DNA of 64,000 bases from Pseudomonas fluorescens. Lineage in GTDB: Bacteria > Pseudomonadota > Gammaproteobacteria > Pseudomonadales > Pseudomonadaceae. The position numbers were made by a program, and so were the translations under genes. Positions 10,142-18,247 of the stretch are shown in pieces. The stretch covers positions 478,811 through 542,810 of the forward strand of contig NZ_MSDF01000014.1 of assembly GCF_002022275.1 (NCBI RefSeq), written 5' to 3'. Position 1 is the stretch's first letter. Each line of letters begins with the position of its first letter. The notes beneath the pieces were generated by a model, which saw only the letters and a list, made by a program, of their open reading frames with translations, searched no databases and was not told the DNA's origin.

Positions 10142-10163
10142 ATGGGCACCCGCCGGTGCCCAT
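10142..10163 (+). terminator. Intrinsic terminator after exbB-exbD-tonB
   Basis: A perfect nine-base stem (ATGGGCACC/GGTGCCCAT) with a four-base loop CGCC starts 11 bp after the tonB stop. It is followed by TACCCCTCTTTTA, which holds a run of four T. Confidence 0.85.
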
Positions 10164-10300
10164 TACCCCTCTTTTATCTCCTCGCTCTACGGCTGCTGAA
10201 CCGCAGCTGAATGCATGACCGATGTCATGCACCTTCACTTGTAACATTTCAATACAAAGCCAAGCATGCGCGAACAGTTCTCATTTGAGAGGTTTTCGCG

Positions 10301-10645
10301 ATGCCCCGCTCCCTGCGCATCCCCGCCCTACTGCTCGCGCTCGCTGGCGCGTCTTGCGCAGCCCATGCCGATCAGGTGGTCACCCTGACCGTCCAGAACC
10401 ATACCTTTTCGCCCTCGACCTTCACGGTCCCGGCCGGCGAACGCTTTCGCATCCAGCTAACCAATAACGACGACAGCGTGGACGAGTTCGAAAGCTACGA
10501 CATGAAGTTCGAAAAAATCGTCGTGCCCGGCAACACCATCACGGTATTCGCCGGGCCGATGCACCCTGGCACCTACAGCTTTTTCGATGATTACCACCCG
10601 GACCAGGCCAAAGGCACCGTCACTGCCGTTGAAGCCAAGGAGTAA
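10301..10645 (+). CDS. Periplasmic cupredoxin-domain protein of an FTR1/P19 iron uptake module
   Basis: A 114-residue protein with a signal peptide (MPRSLRIP plus a hydrophobic core, likely cut after CAAHA). It has a single cupredoxin-like beta domain: VTLTVQNHTFSPSTFTVPAGE, then IQLTNNDDSVDEFESYDMKFEKIV and HPGTYSFFDDYHPDQAKG. In related FtrABCD-type ferrous iron systems such a protein is proposed to oxidise Fe(II) or handle electrons next to the FTR1 permease. The usual type-1 copper Cys ligand is absent here. The gene is the first of three (cupredoxin, FTR1, P19) with 3-bp and 23-bp spacings. The ATG at 10301 has GAGAGG upstream. The 169-bp leader has no site that I would call a Fur box with confidence. 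Confidence 0.8.
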   Translation: MPRSLRIPALLLALAGASCAAHADQVVTLTVQNHTFSPSTFTVPAGERFRIQLTNNDDSVDEFESYDMKFEKIVVPGNTITVFAGPMHPGTYSFFDDYHPDQAKGTVTAVEAKE

Positions 10646-10648
10646 GCC

Positions 10649-11464
10649 ATGCTCGCTTGCCTGTTGATTGTGTTTCGAGAAGTGCTGGAAGCCGGGATCG
10701 TAATCGGCATTGTCATGGCCGCCACCCAAGGCCTGGCCCGGCGCGGGCTATTCATCGCAGGCGGGATCGCTGCAGGCGTTTGCGGAGCCGGCATTCTGGC
10801 GTTGTTCACCGGCGCCATCACGCAAGCGCTGGACGGCTTCGGCCAGGAGATTTTCAACGCGGCCATTCTGATCGTCGCCGTGGTCATGCTGGGCTGGCAC
10901 AACCTGTGGATGGCCAGCCATGGCCGTGAGCTGGCGAACGAGCTGCGCAGCACCGGCCTGGCCGTGCAAAAAGGCGACAAATCCCTGCTGGCCCTGGCCG
11001 TGGTCATCACCGTTGCGGTGCTGCGCGAAGGCTCGGAGATTGTTCTGTTTCTGTATGGCATCGCCGCCTCGACCCACACCGAGCCCCTGACCATGCTCAT
11101 CGGTGGCCTGCTCGGTATTGCTGGTGGCGGCGCGCTGTCGTGGTTGCTGTACCGCGGCCTGCTGGTCATCAGCCTCAAGCGGCTGTTCTCGGTCACCAGC
11201 TGGATGATCGCCGTGCTCGCCGCCGGCATGGCCGGGCGCGCCGCCGCGATTCTGGCTGGCATCAACCTGATTCCCGCCTGGGGCTATCAGCTCTGGGATA
11301 CCTCTTGGCTGGTCTCCGACGCCAGCCTCGGCGGCCGGGCCCTGCAAGCCATGACCGGCTACACCGACCGCCCCTTGGGCATTCAGTTGTTCGCCTGGCT
11401 GATCACACTCGCCGTCCTGGTGCTTGGCAGCCGCCTGATTCACTCCCGCCCCTCCCAATCATGA
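10649..11464 (+). CDS. FTR1 family iron permease
   Basis: A 271-residue polytopic inner-membrane protein of the oxidase-dependent FTR1/EfeU family. It has the two diagnostic RExxE iron-path motifs: REVLEAG at about residues 9-15 and REGSEIVLF at about 122-130. Seven hydrophobic segments are visible. It most likely moves iron delivered by the P19 and cupredoxin partners encoded on either side. It starts 3 bp after the cupredoxin stop. Its distal end has SYRLIHS-like polar residues and the stop TGA overlaps the downstream spacer. Closest characterised relatives are FtrC (Brucella, Bordetella) and the permease next to P19 in Campylobacter. Confidence 0.88.
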   Translation: MLACLLIVFREVLEAGIVIGIVMAATQGLARRGLFIAGGIAAGVCGAGILALFTGAITQALDGFGQEIFNAAILIVAVVMLGWHNLWMASHGRELANELRSTGLAVQKGDKSLLALAVVITVAVLREGSEIVLFLYGIAASTHTEPLTMLIGGLLGIAGGGALSWLLYRGLLVISLKRLFSVTSWMIAVLAAGMAGRAAAILAGINLIPAWGYQLWDTSWLVSDASLGGRALQAMTGYTDRPLGIQLFAWLITLAVLVLGSRLIHSRPSQS

Positions 11465-11487
11465 ACACCCACCCTGGAGCGTCACCC

Positions 11488-12018
11488 ATGAAGCACCTGT
11501 ACAAACCCGTCGCCGCAGCACTGGCACTCGCCACCACCCTGGCGTTTTCCACTTACAGCCAAGCGCGTGAGTATCCGATTGGCGGGCCCGTGCAGGCCCA
11601 CGACATGGAGATCGCCTCGTCCTACCTGACTGGCATCGAAATGGCGCCGATGCCGCCAGGCATGGTGATGGACAAAGATTCGGTCCACCTCGAAACCGAC
11701 GTACATGCCACCGCCGACAACAAATACGGGTTCGCCAACGGTGAGTGGATTCCGTACCTGAGCATCAGCTACTCGCTGGTCAAGCAGGGCTCGCCGAACT
11801 ACAAGGAAATCGGCACGCTGCTGCCGATGGTGGCCAAAGACGGCGCCCACTACGCCAACAACGTGAAGATGGACGGCCCCGGCACCTATACCGTGGTGCT
11901 GCGCTACGAGAGCCCGCAGATCAAGGGCTTCTTCCACCATGTCGACAAGGAAACCGGCGTACCTGAATGGTGGGGCCCGTTCACCGAGACCTTTACGTTC
12001 AAATACCCGCAGAACTGA
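11488..12018 (+). CDS. P19-type periplasmic iron-binding protein
   Basis: A 176-residue protein with a signal peptide ending near YSQA. The mature sequence begins REYPIGGPVQAHDMEI, the strongly conserved start of P19/FtrA/Tp34 proteins. In that family a copper/iron site uses a Met, His and Glu cluster; the segments EMAPMPPGMVMD and VHLETDVHA, with HH near IKGFFHHVDKETG, are the likely ligands. It is a periplasmic dimer that supports ferrous iron uptake with an FTR1 permease. The ATG at 11488 has GGAGC at 11476-11480. No membrane ferredoxin (FtrD) gene follows, unlike the four-gene versions of this system. Confidence 0.88.
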   Translation: MKHLYKPVAAALALATTLAFSTYSQAREYPIGGPVQAHDMEIASSYLTGIEMAPMPPGMVMDKDSVHLETDVHATADNKYGFANGEWIPYLSISYSLVKQGSPNYKEIGTLLPMVAKDGAHYANNVKMDGPGTYTVVLRYESPQIKGFFHHVDKETGVPEWWGPFTETFTFKYPQN

Positions 12019-12033
12019 GTGATTGAAAGGGCC

Positions 12034-12059
12034 TGCGACACCCGATTAGCGGTGTCGCA
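12034..12059 (+). terminator. Hairpin after the iron-uptake module
   Basis: A perfect nine-base stem (TGCGACACC/GGTGTCGCA) with an eight-base loop lies 16 bp after the P19 stop. No T-run follows, so it may act as a weak or Rho-assisted terminator. Confidence 0.5.
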
Positions 12060-12136
12060 AACCTCAAGGCGTCTGATAACGTGCGTCTATCGATTGCAGC
12101 CGGTATGCTTGGCCCGCAACCTCATGGACGCTCGCT

Positions 12137-13057
12137 ATGACCCTTACAGAATTACGCTATATCGTGACCCTCGCTCAAGAGCAGCACTTCGGCCACGCGG
12201 CCGAGCGTTGCCATGTCAGCCAGCCGACGCTGTCGGTGGGTGTGAAAAAGCTTGAAGACGAACTCGGTGTGCTGATTTTCGAGCGCAGCAAGAGCGCCGT
12301 GCGCCTGACTCCGGTCGGCGAAGGCATCGTTGCCCAGGCCCAGAAGGTACTGGAACAAGCGCAAAGCATTCGTGAGCTGGCCCAGGCCGGCAAAAACCAG
12401 CTGACGGCACCGCTGAAAGTCGGCGCCATCTACACCGTCGGCCCGTACCTGTTCCCGCACCTGATTCCGCAACTGCACCGCGTCGCGCCGCAGATGCCGC
12501 TGTATATCGAAGAAAACTTCACCCACGTGCTGCGCGACAAACTGCGCAACGGCGAGCTGGACGCGATCATCATCGCCCTGCCATTCAACGAGGCAGACGT
12601 GCTGACCCTGCCGCTCTACGACGAGCCGTTCTACGTGCTGATGCCGGCCTCGCACCCGTGGACGCAAAAAGACACCATCGACGCCAGCCTGCTCAACGAC
12701 AAGAGCCTGCTGCTGCTCGGCGAAGGCCACTGCTTCCGTGACCAGGTGCTGGAAGCCTGCCCGACCCTGGCCAAGGGCAACGACGGCGCCAAGCACACCA
12801 CCGTGGAGTCCAGCTCCCTGGAAACCATTCGCCACATGGTCGCCTCCGGCCTGGGCATTTCGATCCTGCCGCTGTCGGCGGTGGACAGCCATCACTACGC
12901 CCCCGGCGTCATTGCTGTGCGCCCACTCACGCCGCCGGTGCCGTTTCGCACCGTGGCGATCGCCTGGCGTGCCAGCTTCCCGCGCCCGAAAGCCATTGAG
13001 ATCCTCGCCGACTCGATCCGCCTGTGTTCGGTGGCCAAGCCGCCTGCTGCGAGCTAA
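12137..13057 (+). CDS. oxyR: Hydrogen-peroxide-sensing LysR regulator OxyR
   Basis: A 306-residue LysR-type activator of catalase, peroxiredoxin and related defence genes. An N-terminal winged helix-turn-helix (residues 1-60; FGHAAERCHVSQPTLSVGVKKLE) precedes a substrate-binding-like regulatory domain. The two redox cysteines fall exactly at residues 199 and 208 (GEGHCFRDQVLEAC), the positions used for disulfide sensing in E. coli OxyR, so peroxide sensing is well supported. recG starts 8 bp downstream, the conserved oxyR-recG pair of pseudomonads. No strong ribosome-binding site is visible before the ATG at 12137. Confidence 0.95.
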   Translation: MTLTELRYIVTLAQEQHFGHAAERCHVSQPTLSVGVKKLEDELGVLIFERSKSAVRLTPVGEGIVAQAQKVLEQAQSIRELAQAGKNQLTAPLKVGAIYTVGPYLFPHLIPQLHRVAPQMPLYIEENFTHVLRDKLRNGELDAIIIALPFNEADVLTLPLYDEPFYVLMPASHPWTQKDTIDASLLNDKSLLLLGEGHCFRDQVLEACPTLAKGNDGAKHTTVESSSLETIRHMVASGLGISILPLSAVDSHHYAPGVIAVRPLTPPVPFRTVAIAWRASFPRPKAIEILADSIRLCSVAKPPAAS

Positions 13058-13065
13058 GTAGACGT

Positions 13066-15141
13066 ATGACTGAGCTGTCGCAGGTGTCGGTGACGGCACT
13101 CAAGGGTGTCGGTGAGGCCATGGCCGAGAAACTAGCCAAGGTCGGCCTGGAAAATCTCCAGGACGTGCTGTTCCACCTGCCCTTGCGCTATCAGGACCGT
13201 ACCCGCGTGGTGCCCATCGGGCAGTTGCGCCCCGGCCAGGACGCAGTGGTCGAAGGCACCGTCAGCGGCGCGGATGTGGTGATGGGCAAGCGGCGTAGCC
13301 TGGTGGTGCGCCTGCAAGACGGCACCGGCGGCCTGAGCCTGCGCTTCTACCATTTCAGCAACGCCCAGAAAGAAGGCCTCAAGCGCGGCACTCGCGTGCG
13401 TTGCTACGGCGAAGCGCGCCCCGGCGCCTCCGGCCTGGAGATCTACCACCCGGAATACCGCGCCATTACCGGCGACGAGCCGCCGCCGGTGGATACCACG
13501 CTCACACCGATCTACCCGCTCACCGAAGGCCTGACCCAGCAACGCCTGCGCCAGCTGTGCATGCAGACCCTGACGATGCTTGGCCCGAAAAGCCTGCCCG
13601 ACTGGCTGCCGCTGGAGCTGGCCCGCGACTACCAATTGGCGTCGCTGGACGATGCGATTCGTTACCTGCATCACCCGCCGGCCGATGCTGATGTCGATGA
13701 GCTGGCCTTGGGTCATCACTGGGCCCAACACCGTCTGGCTTTCGAAGAACTGCTGACGCATCAACTGTCCCAGCAACGGCTGCGCGAAAGCATGCGCTCG
13801 CTGCGTGCACCGGCAATGCCTAAAGCCACGCGCCTGCCTGCGCAATACCTGGCCAACCTTGGCTTTGCGCCGACCGGTGCCCAGCAACGCGTCGGCAATG
13901 AAATCGCCTATGACCTGAGCCAGCACGAACCGATGCTGCGGCTGATTCAAGGCGACGTGGGCGCGGGCAAAACCGTGGTCGCCGCGCTCGCCGCGTTGCA
14001 GGCGCTGGAGGCCGGTTATCAGGTGGCACTGATGGCGCCCACCGAAATTCTTGCCGAGCAGCACTTCATCACCTTCAAACGCTGGCTCGAACCTTTGGGC
14101 CTGGAAGTCGCATGGCTGGCCGGCAAGCTCAAGGGCAAAGTCCGCGCCGCTGCCCTCGAGCAAATCGCCGGCGGCGCGCCGATGGTGGTGGGCACCCACG
14201 CGCTGTTCCAGGATGAAGTGCAGTTCAAGAACCTCGCGCTGGTGATCATCGACGAACAGCATCGTTTCGGCGTGCAACAGCGCCTGGCGCTGCGTCAGAA
14301 GGGCGTGGGCGGCCGGATGAACCCGCACCAGCTGATCATGACCGCCACACCGATTCCGCGCACCCTGGCGATGAGCGCCTACGCCGACCTCGACACATCG
14401 ATCCTCGATGAACTGCCGCCCGGTCGCACCCCGGTCAACACCGTGCTGGTCACTGACACCCGTCGTGTGGAAGTGATCGAGCGCGTGCGTGGCGCCTGCG
14501 CTGAAGGGCGCCAGGCCTACTGGGTGTGCACGTTGATCGAAGAATCCGAAGAGCTGACGTGCCAGGCTGCCGAAACCACCTTTGAAGACCTCACCAGCGC
14601 CCTTGGCGAACTCAAGGTCGGCTTGATTCACGGCCGCATGAAGCCAGCGGAAAAAGCCGCAGTGATGGCCGAATTCAAAGCTGGCAACCTGCAATTGCTG
14701 GTGGCCACCACCGTGATCGAAGTCGGTGTGGACGTACCCAACGCCAGCCTGATGATCATCGAAAACCCCGAGCGCCTGGGCCTCGCGCAGCTGCACCAAT
14801 TGCGCGGCCGCGTCGGTCGGGGCAGCGCCGCCAGCCATTGCGTGCTGCTGTACCATCCGCCGCTGTCGCAGATCGGGCGTCAGCGCCTGGGCATCATGCG
14901 CGAAACCAACGACGGTTTTGTCATCGCCGAAAAAGACCTCGAACTGCGTGGCCCCGGCGAAATGCTCGGCACACGCCAGACCGGCCTGCTGCAATTCAAG
15001 GTCGCCGACCTGATGCGCGACGCCGACCTGTTACCCGCCGTGCGCGATGCGGCGCAAGCGCTGCTCGAGCGCTGGCCGGAGCATGTCAGCCCGTTGCTCG
15101 ATCGCTGGCTGCGACATGGGCAGCAATACGGCCAAGTGTGA
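13066..15141 (+). CDS. recG: ATP-dependent DNA helicase RecG
   Basis: A 691-residue branch-migration helicase that processes stalled forks and recombination intermediates. An N-terminal wedge/OB domain (about 1-250; VPIGQLRPGQDAVVEGTV) is followed by superfamily 2 motor domains. Walker A is GDVGAGKTVVAALA, motif II is the DExH-type DEQHRFG, motif III is MTATPIPRT, and the C-terminal part holds VEVGVDVPNA-type and QLRGRVGRG motifs. The length equals the family norm. The frame is open back to 13024 inside oxyR, but MTELSQVSVTALKGVG is the family start. It is probably co-transcribed with oxyR. Confidence 0.96.
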   Translation: MTELSQVSVTALKGVGEAMAEKLAKVGLENLQDVLFHLPLRYQDRTRVVPIGQLRPGQDAVVEGTVSGADVVMGKRRSLVVRLQDGTGGLSLRFYHFSNAQKEGLKRGTRVRCYGEARPGASGLEIYHPEYRAITGDEPPPVDTTLTPIYPLTEGLTQQRLRQLCMQTLTMLGPKSLPDWLPLELARDYQLASLDDAIRYLHHPPADADVDELALGHHWAQHRLAFEELLTHQLSQQRLRESMRSLRAPAMPKATRLPAQYLANLGFAPTGAQQRVGNEIAYDLSQHEPMLRLIQGDVGAGKTVVAALAALQALEAGYQVALMAPTEILAEQHFITFKRWLEPLGLEVAWLAGKLKGKVRAAALEQIAGGAPMVVGTHALFQDEVQFKNLALVIIDEQHRFGVQQRLALRQKGVGGRMNPHQLIMTATPIPRTLAMSAYADLDTSILDELPPGRTPVNTVLVTDTRRVEVIERVRGACAEGRQAYWVCTLIEESEELTCQAAETTFEDLTSALGELKVGLIHGRMKPAEKAAVMAEFKAGNLQLLVATTVIEVGVDVPNASLMIIENPERLGLAQLHQLRGRVGRGSAASHCVLLYHPPLSQIGRQRLGIMRETNDGFVIAEKDLELRGPGEMLGTRQTGLLQFKVADLMRDADLLPAVRDAAQALLERWPEHVSPLLDRWLRHGQQYGQV

Positions 15142-15218
15142 CGCCTGACTCACTTATCCAACCTACAGTTGTATCAAGCTGGTTATACTTCGATGACTGT
15201 ACGAATTTGGATCAGGCC

Positions 15219-16619
15219 ATGTCAGAAGTTGCCCTCGCCACAGCCCCACTGACCGCACCGCCGGTCATTCGGGCTCTGCTCGCAAAGCTCGCTATTCCGT
15301 TCACGGAGGTTGCAGAGCAACCTGGCCTGAATCCCGCGCAAAAGGTCCAGGCAGTCTTGCTGGAAGATGCCGTTGGCGCGCTGATGGTGCTGTTCCCCCA
15401 GAACCAACTGCTTGACCTTAACCGCCTCGCCGAACTGACCGGCCGCCGCCTCACGGCCGTGTCGCCGGATCGTGTCGAGCGCATGCTGGGCAAGCATGAC
15501 CTGAGCCTGCTGCCGGGCCTGCCCGCACTGACCACTTCACCCTGCTTGTACGAAGGCAGCCTGCTCAACGAGCCGAGCCTGCTGGTGCACTCGGGCGAAG
15601 CCGGGTTGTTGCTGGAAATCGCCAGCGGTGACTTCAAGACCATGCTCACCAAGGCCAGCGCCGGCCACTTCGGCGAGCCACTGAGCAACATTCGCCCCAA
15701 CCTTGACCGCCCGAATGATGACCGCGAGGAAATCACCCAGGCCATGCAGGCGTTCACCGCCCGCCGCATCCAGCAGCGCCTGGAAGCAACCCTCGAAATT
15801 CCGCCACTGGCCGACACTGCGCAGAAGATCATCAAGCTGCGCGTCGACCCCAACGCCACCATCGATGACATCACCGGCGTCGTCGAAACCGACCCGGCCC
15901 TGGCCGCCCAAGTGGTGAGCTGGGCCGCGTCGCCGTACTACGCCTCACCGGGCAAAATTCGTTCGGTGGAAGACGCCATCGTGCGCGTGCTGGGCTTTGA
16001 TCTGGTGATCAACCTGGCGCTGGGCCTGGCCCTGGGCAAAACCCTGAGCCTGCCCAAAGACCACCCGCATCAGTCGACGCCGTACTGGCACCAGTCGATC
16101 TACACCGCCGCCGTGATCGAAGGCCTGACCCGCGCCATGCCGCGCGCCCAGCGCCCCGAAGCGGGCCTGACGTACCTCGCAGGCCTGTTGCACAACTTCG
16201 GTTATTTGCTGCTGGCCCACGTGTTCCCGCCGCACTTCTCGCTGATCTGCCGTCACCTGGAGGTCAACCCGCACCTGTGCCACAGCTACGTCGAGCAACA
16301 CTTGCTGGGCATCAGTCGCGAGCAAATCGGCGCCTGGCTGATGCGCTACTGGGACATGCCGGACGAACTGTCCACCGCCCTGCGCTTCCAGCACGACCCG
16401 AGCTACGACGGCCAATACGCCGAGTACCCGAACCTGGTGTGCCTGGCAGTGCGCTTGTTGCGCAGCCGCGGCATTGGCTCCGGGCCGGACGAGGCGATTC
16501 CGGATGCACTGCTTGAGCGCCTGGGCTTGAGCCGGGACAAGGCGGAGGAAGTGGTGGGTAAGGTGTTGGATGCTGAGGTGTTGTTGCGCGAACTGGCATC
16601 CCAGTTCAGCCAGGGCTGA
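15219..16619 (+). CDS. YbaK-type deacylase domain fused to HDOD signalling domain
   Basis: A 466-residue two-domain protein. The N-terminal part (about residues 15-160; FTEVAEQPGLNPAQKVQAVLL ... SGEAGLLLEIASGDF, shown in parts) resembles the YbaK/ProX aminoacyl-tRNA deacylase fold. The C-terminal part (about 200-400) is an HDOD domain, with IPPLADTAQKIIKLRVDPNA, VVETDPALAAQVVSWA and GLLHNFGYLLLAHVFP. HDOD proteins lack full HD metal-phosphodiesterase chemistry and usually act in signalling. The order recG then this gene is conserved in Pseudomonas. The ATG at 15219 follows a 77-bp gap after recG that could hold a promoter. Whether the deacylase half is active cannot be told from the sequence. 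Confidence 0.82.
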   Translation: MSEVALATAPLTAPPVIRALLAKLAIPFTEVAEQPGLNPAQKVQAVLLEDAVGALMVLFPQNQLLDLNRLAELTGRRLTAVSPDRVERMLGKHDLSLLPGLPALTTSPCLYEGSLLNEPSLLVHSGEAGLLLEIASGDFKTMLTKASAGHFGEPLSNIRPNLDRPNDDREEITQAMQAFTARRIQQRLEATLEIPPLADTAQKIIKLRVDPNATIDDITGVVETDPALAAQVVSWAASPYYASPGKIRSVEDAIVRVLGFDLVINLALGLALGKTLSLPKDHPHQSTPYWHQSIYTAAVIEGLTRAMPRAQRPEAGLTYLAGLLHNFGYLLLAHVFPPHFSLICRHLEVNPHLCHSYVEQHLLGISREQIGAWLMRYWDMPDELSTALRFQHDPSYDGQYAEYPNLVCLAVRLLRSRGIGSGPDEAIPDALLERLGLSRDKAEEVVGKVLDAEVLLRELASQFSQG

Positions 16620-16641
16620 ATTTCCCACCTGTCAGACCGCT

Positions 16642-16713
16642 ATCGCAGGCAAGCCAGCTCCCACATTTTGATATGTGAACACCGTCAAATGTGGGAGCTG
16701 GCTTGCCTGCGAT
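16642..16713. repeat. REP doublet in tail-to-tail orientation
   Basis: Two 25-base REP arms, exact reverse complements of each other (16642-16666 and 16689-16713), flank 22 bp. Here the GCTCCCACAT ends face inward, the opposite of the arrangement at 6817, 37719, 44491 and 60268. It sits between the convergent HDOD (+) and SCP2-like (-) genes. Confidence 0.85.
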
Positions 16714-16740
16714 GAATCCACCTCGGTCTATCTGAAAGCC

Positions 16741-17115
16741 CTACTTCTTTTTCTTCGGCTTCAAATACTTGGTCAGCCCCTGGAACCAGATCACCAGCGC
16801 CGGGTTGCCCTTGATCTGGATCGTCTTGTCCTGGATCCCCGTCATGAACGCCAGTTGCTTGTTCTTCGCCTGCATCGTGGCGAAGCCGAAGGCGGCATCT
16901 TTAAATGCGATGGCAAACGCCGGCGCCGGGTGAACGCCCGAGCGGCTGGTGATGCGCTGGTCTTTGACGATGAAGTGACGGGCAACCTTGCCGTCGAGGG
17001 TCTGCAACTGGAACGCCAGGTCTTTGTCACCCAACTGTTGCTGGAAGGCAGGATTGGTGCGGCTGGCTTTGCCCATCATCAGGCCAAGCACCCACAACAA
17101 AAGACGAAATTTCAT
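16741..17115 (-). CDS. Small SCP2-like protein
   Basis: A 124-residue protein with a hydrophobic N-terminal helix (MKFRLLLWVLGLMMGKA) that may anchor it in the membrane. A compact domain follows, with VARHFIVKDQRI, HPAPAFAIAFKDAAFGFATM and GNPALVIWFQGLTKYLKP, resembling the sterol-carrier-protein-2 lipid-binding fold. It ends in a run of lysines. Its function is unknown; lipid binding is only an inference. The frame is open back to 17181, but the ATG at 17113-17115 gives the typical N-terminus. In P. aeruginosa the equivalent gene lies between the HDOD gene and hupB, whereas here a T6SS block follows. Confidence 0.7.
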   Translation of the reverse strand: MKFRLLLWVLGLMMGKASRTNPAFQQQLGDKDLAFQLQTLDGKVARHFIVKDQRITSRSGVHPAPAFAIAFKDAAFGFATMQAKNKQLAFMTGIQDKTIQIKGNPALVIWFQGLTKYLKPKKKK

Positions 17116-17173
17116 GCAAACGGCCTCGGTATCATTATTAAGTGGCCGAAGCAGTGTAACGATTTGCAAAGAG

Positions 17174-17216
17174 AACGCCACCGATCTTGCGCATTAGCGG
17201 AAGATCGGCTGGCGTT
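17174..17216 (-). terminator. Terminator closing the leftward T6SS operon
   Basis: Arms AACGCCA plus CCGATCTT (17174-17188) and AAGATCGG plus TGGCGTT (17201-17216) pair with a single bulged base across a 12-base loop. On the minus strand the stem is followed by CTCTTT. It begins 24 bp after the tagQ stop. Confidence 0.75.
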
Positions 17217-17239
17217 TGACGCTTATAGCAGCATGTTAC

Positions 17240-18163
17240 TTAAACGTTAGGGCACGGCACCGGCGCCCAGTCGGCGAGGTTCGGGTCGCGGCAAGTGCCT
17301 TCGATCTGCGCTTTACCGGCGCTGGCCACTTGCTTGCTTTCAGCTTGCTTGGCCTGCACGGTCTGGATGCTCTTCTCGGTGGTCACCGCTTCTTTCGGCA
17401 CGGTTGGCAGCACCGCTTTTTTCGCCGGCTTCACGGCTTTTTTGCCTTTGGCCGGAGCCACTGGCGGCGTGGTGTCGGCGCTGGCGACAGTCACTACGTC
17501 GGCACGCTGCACGCCCACTTGTTGCAGGTCTTGCTCGTAGGCCTGGGTGTAGTTGTTGAGGTCTTCGCTGGCCTTACCGTTAACCGCAACGATCAGGTCG
17601 TTCGACTCTTTCAGGCCGGAGACGATTTCCGCCAGGCGCTTGCGGCCTTCGGTGTCGTTGACGGTCTTGGCCTTGCGATCATTCACCAGCTTGGTGAACG
17701 CGCTCTGGTAGCACTGCTGGGACGCCTTGGCGTACGCGGTGCTGCGGTCGATGTCGGACGCACTTTTGTTGAAGTCGGTGGAGTACGACGCGATGCGCTG
17801 GTTGTCATCGGTGATCTGCTTCTGACGCTCGGTGTAGTAACCCGCCGCGCCGCCCGCAAGGGCACCGCCCGCTGCGCCGATGGCTGCGTTACGGCCGCGC
17901 TTGTCGGAGTCGCCGGTCAGGGCGCCCAGCAGTGCACCGCCGGCTGCGCCGATGGCCGCACCGGTCACGACCGATTTGGTCATGTTCGAATCGGTTGCAC
18001 GCAAGTGCTGCACCGGCTCGTAGCAGTTCGGGTAGTACTCGACCTTGGTGCTCGACGCGACCTTGGAGGCTGGCGACGTGGCACAACCGGTCAGCACGGT
18101 GCTGAAACCGGCCGCGATCAGCAGCAGGTGACGCTTGGAAACCGCCTTACGTGAAAAAAGCAT
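17240..18163 (-). CDS. tagQ: T6SS-associated outer-membrane lipoprotein TagQ
   Basis: A 307-residue lipoprotein. The signal peptide has the lipobox VLTGC with the acylated Cys near residue 27. A glycine-zipper membrane motif follows at about residues 65-110 (AAIGAAGGALLGALTG and AAIGAAGGALAGGAAGYY), then a helical region and a K/A/P-rich stretch, then a C-terminal GTCRDPNLADWAPVPCP. In P. aeruginosa HSI-I, TagQ1 holds TagR1 at the outer membrane and is part of the TagQRST-PpkA threonine-phosphorylation signalling route. The gene is last in the leftward operon, 84 bp after tagR. The start at 18161-18163 gives a proper signal peptide; an upstream ATG at 18199 does not. Confidence 0.85.
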   Translation of the reverse strand: MLFSRKAVSKRHLLLIAAGFSTVLTGCATSPASKVASSTKVEYYPNCYEPVQHLRATDSNMTKSVVTGAAIGAAGGALLGALTGDSDKRGRNAAIGAAGGALAGGAAGYYTERQKQITDDNQRIASYSTDFNKSASDIDRSTAYAKASQQCYQSAFTKLVNDRKAKTVNDTEGRKRLAEIVSGLKESNDLIVAVNGKASEDLNNYTQAYEQDLQQVGVQRADVVTVASADTTPPVAPAKGKKAVKPAKKAVLPTVPKEAVTTEKSIQTVQAKQAESKQVASAGKAQIEGTCRDPNLADWAPVPCPNV

Positions 18164-18247
18164 AGGTGTGTTCTCTTTTAAGTTTGACTTGCCCAGCACG
18201 GCCCACCGCCGCCTGAGTCCCTTCCAAGCTCGCTATACAGCCATCGG

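Noticed and set aside
10262..10300. Fur box upstream of the cupredoxin-FTR1-P19 genes
   Set aside because: The sequence around GTTCTCATTTGAGAG is weakly dyadic but matches the 19-bp Fur consensus at too few positions to call.
13132..14994. 620-codon open frame on the minus strand opposite recG
   Set aside because: Same reason: the composition is an antisense image of recG, with no family motif and no plausible start context.
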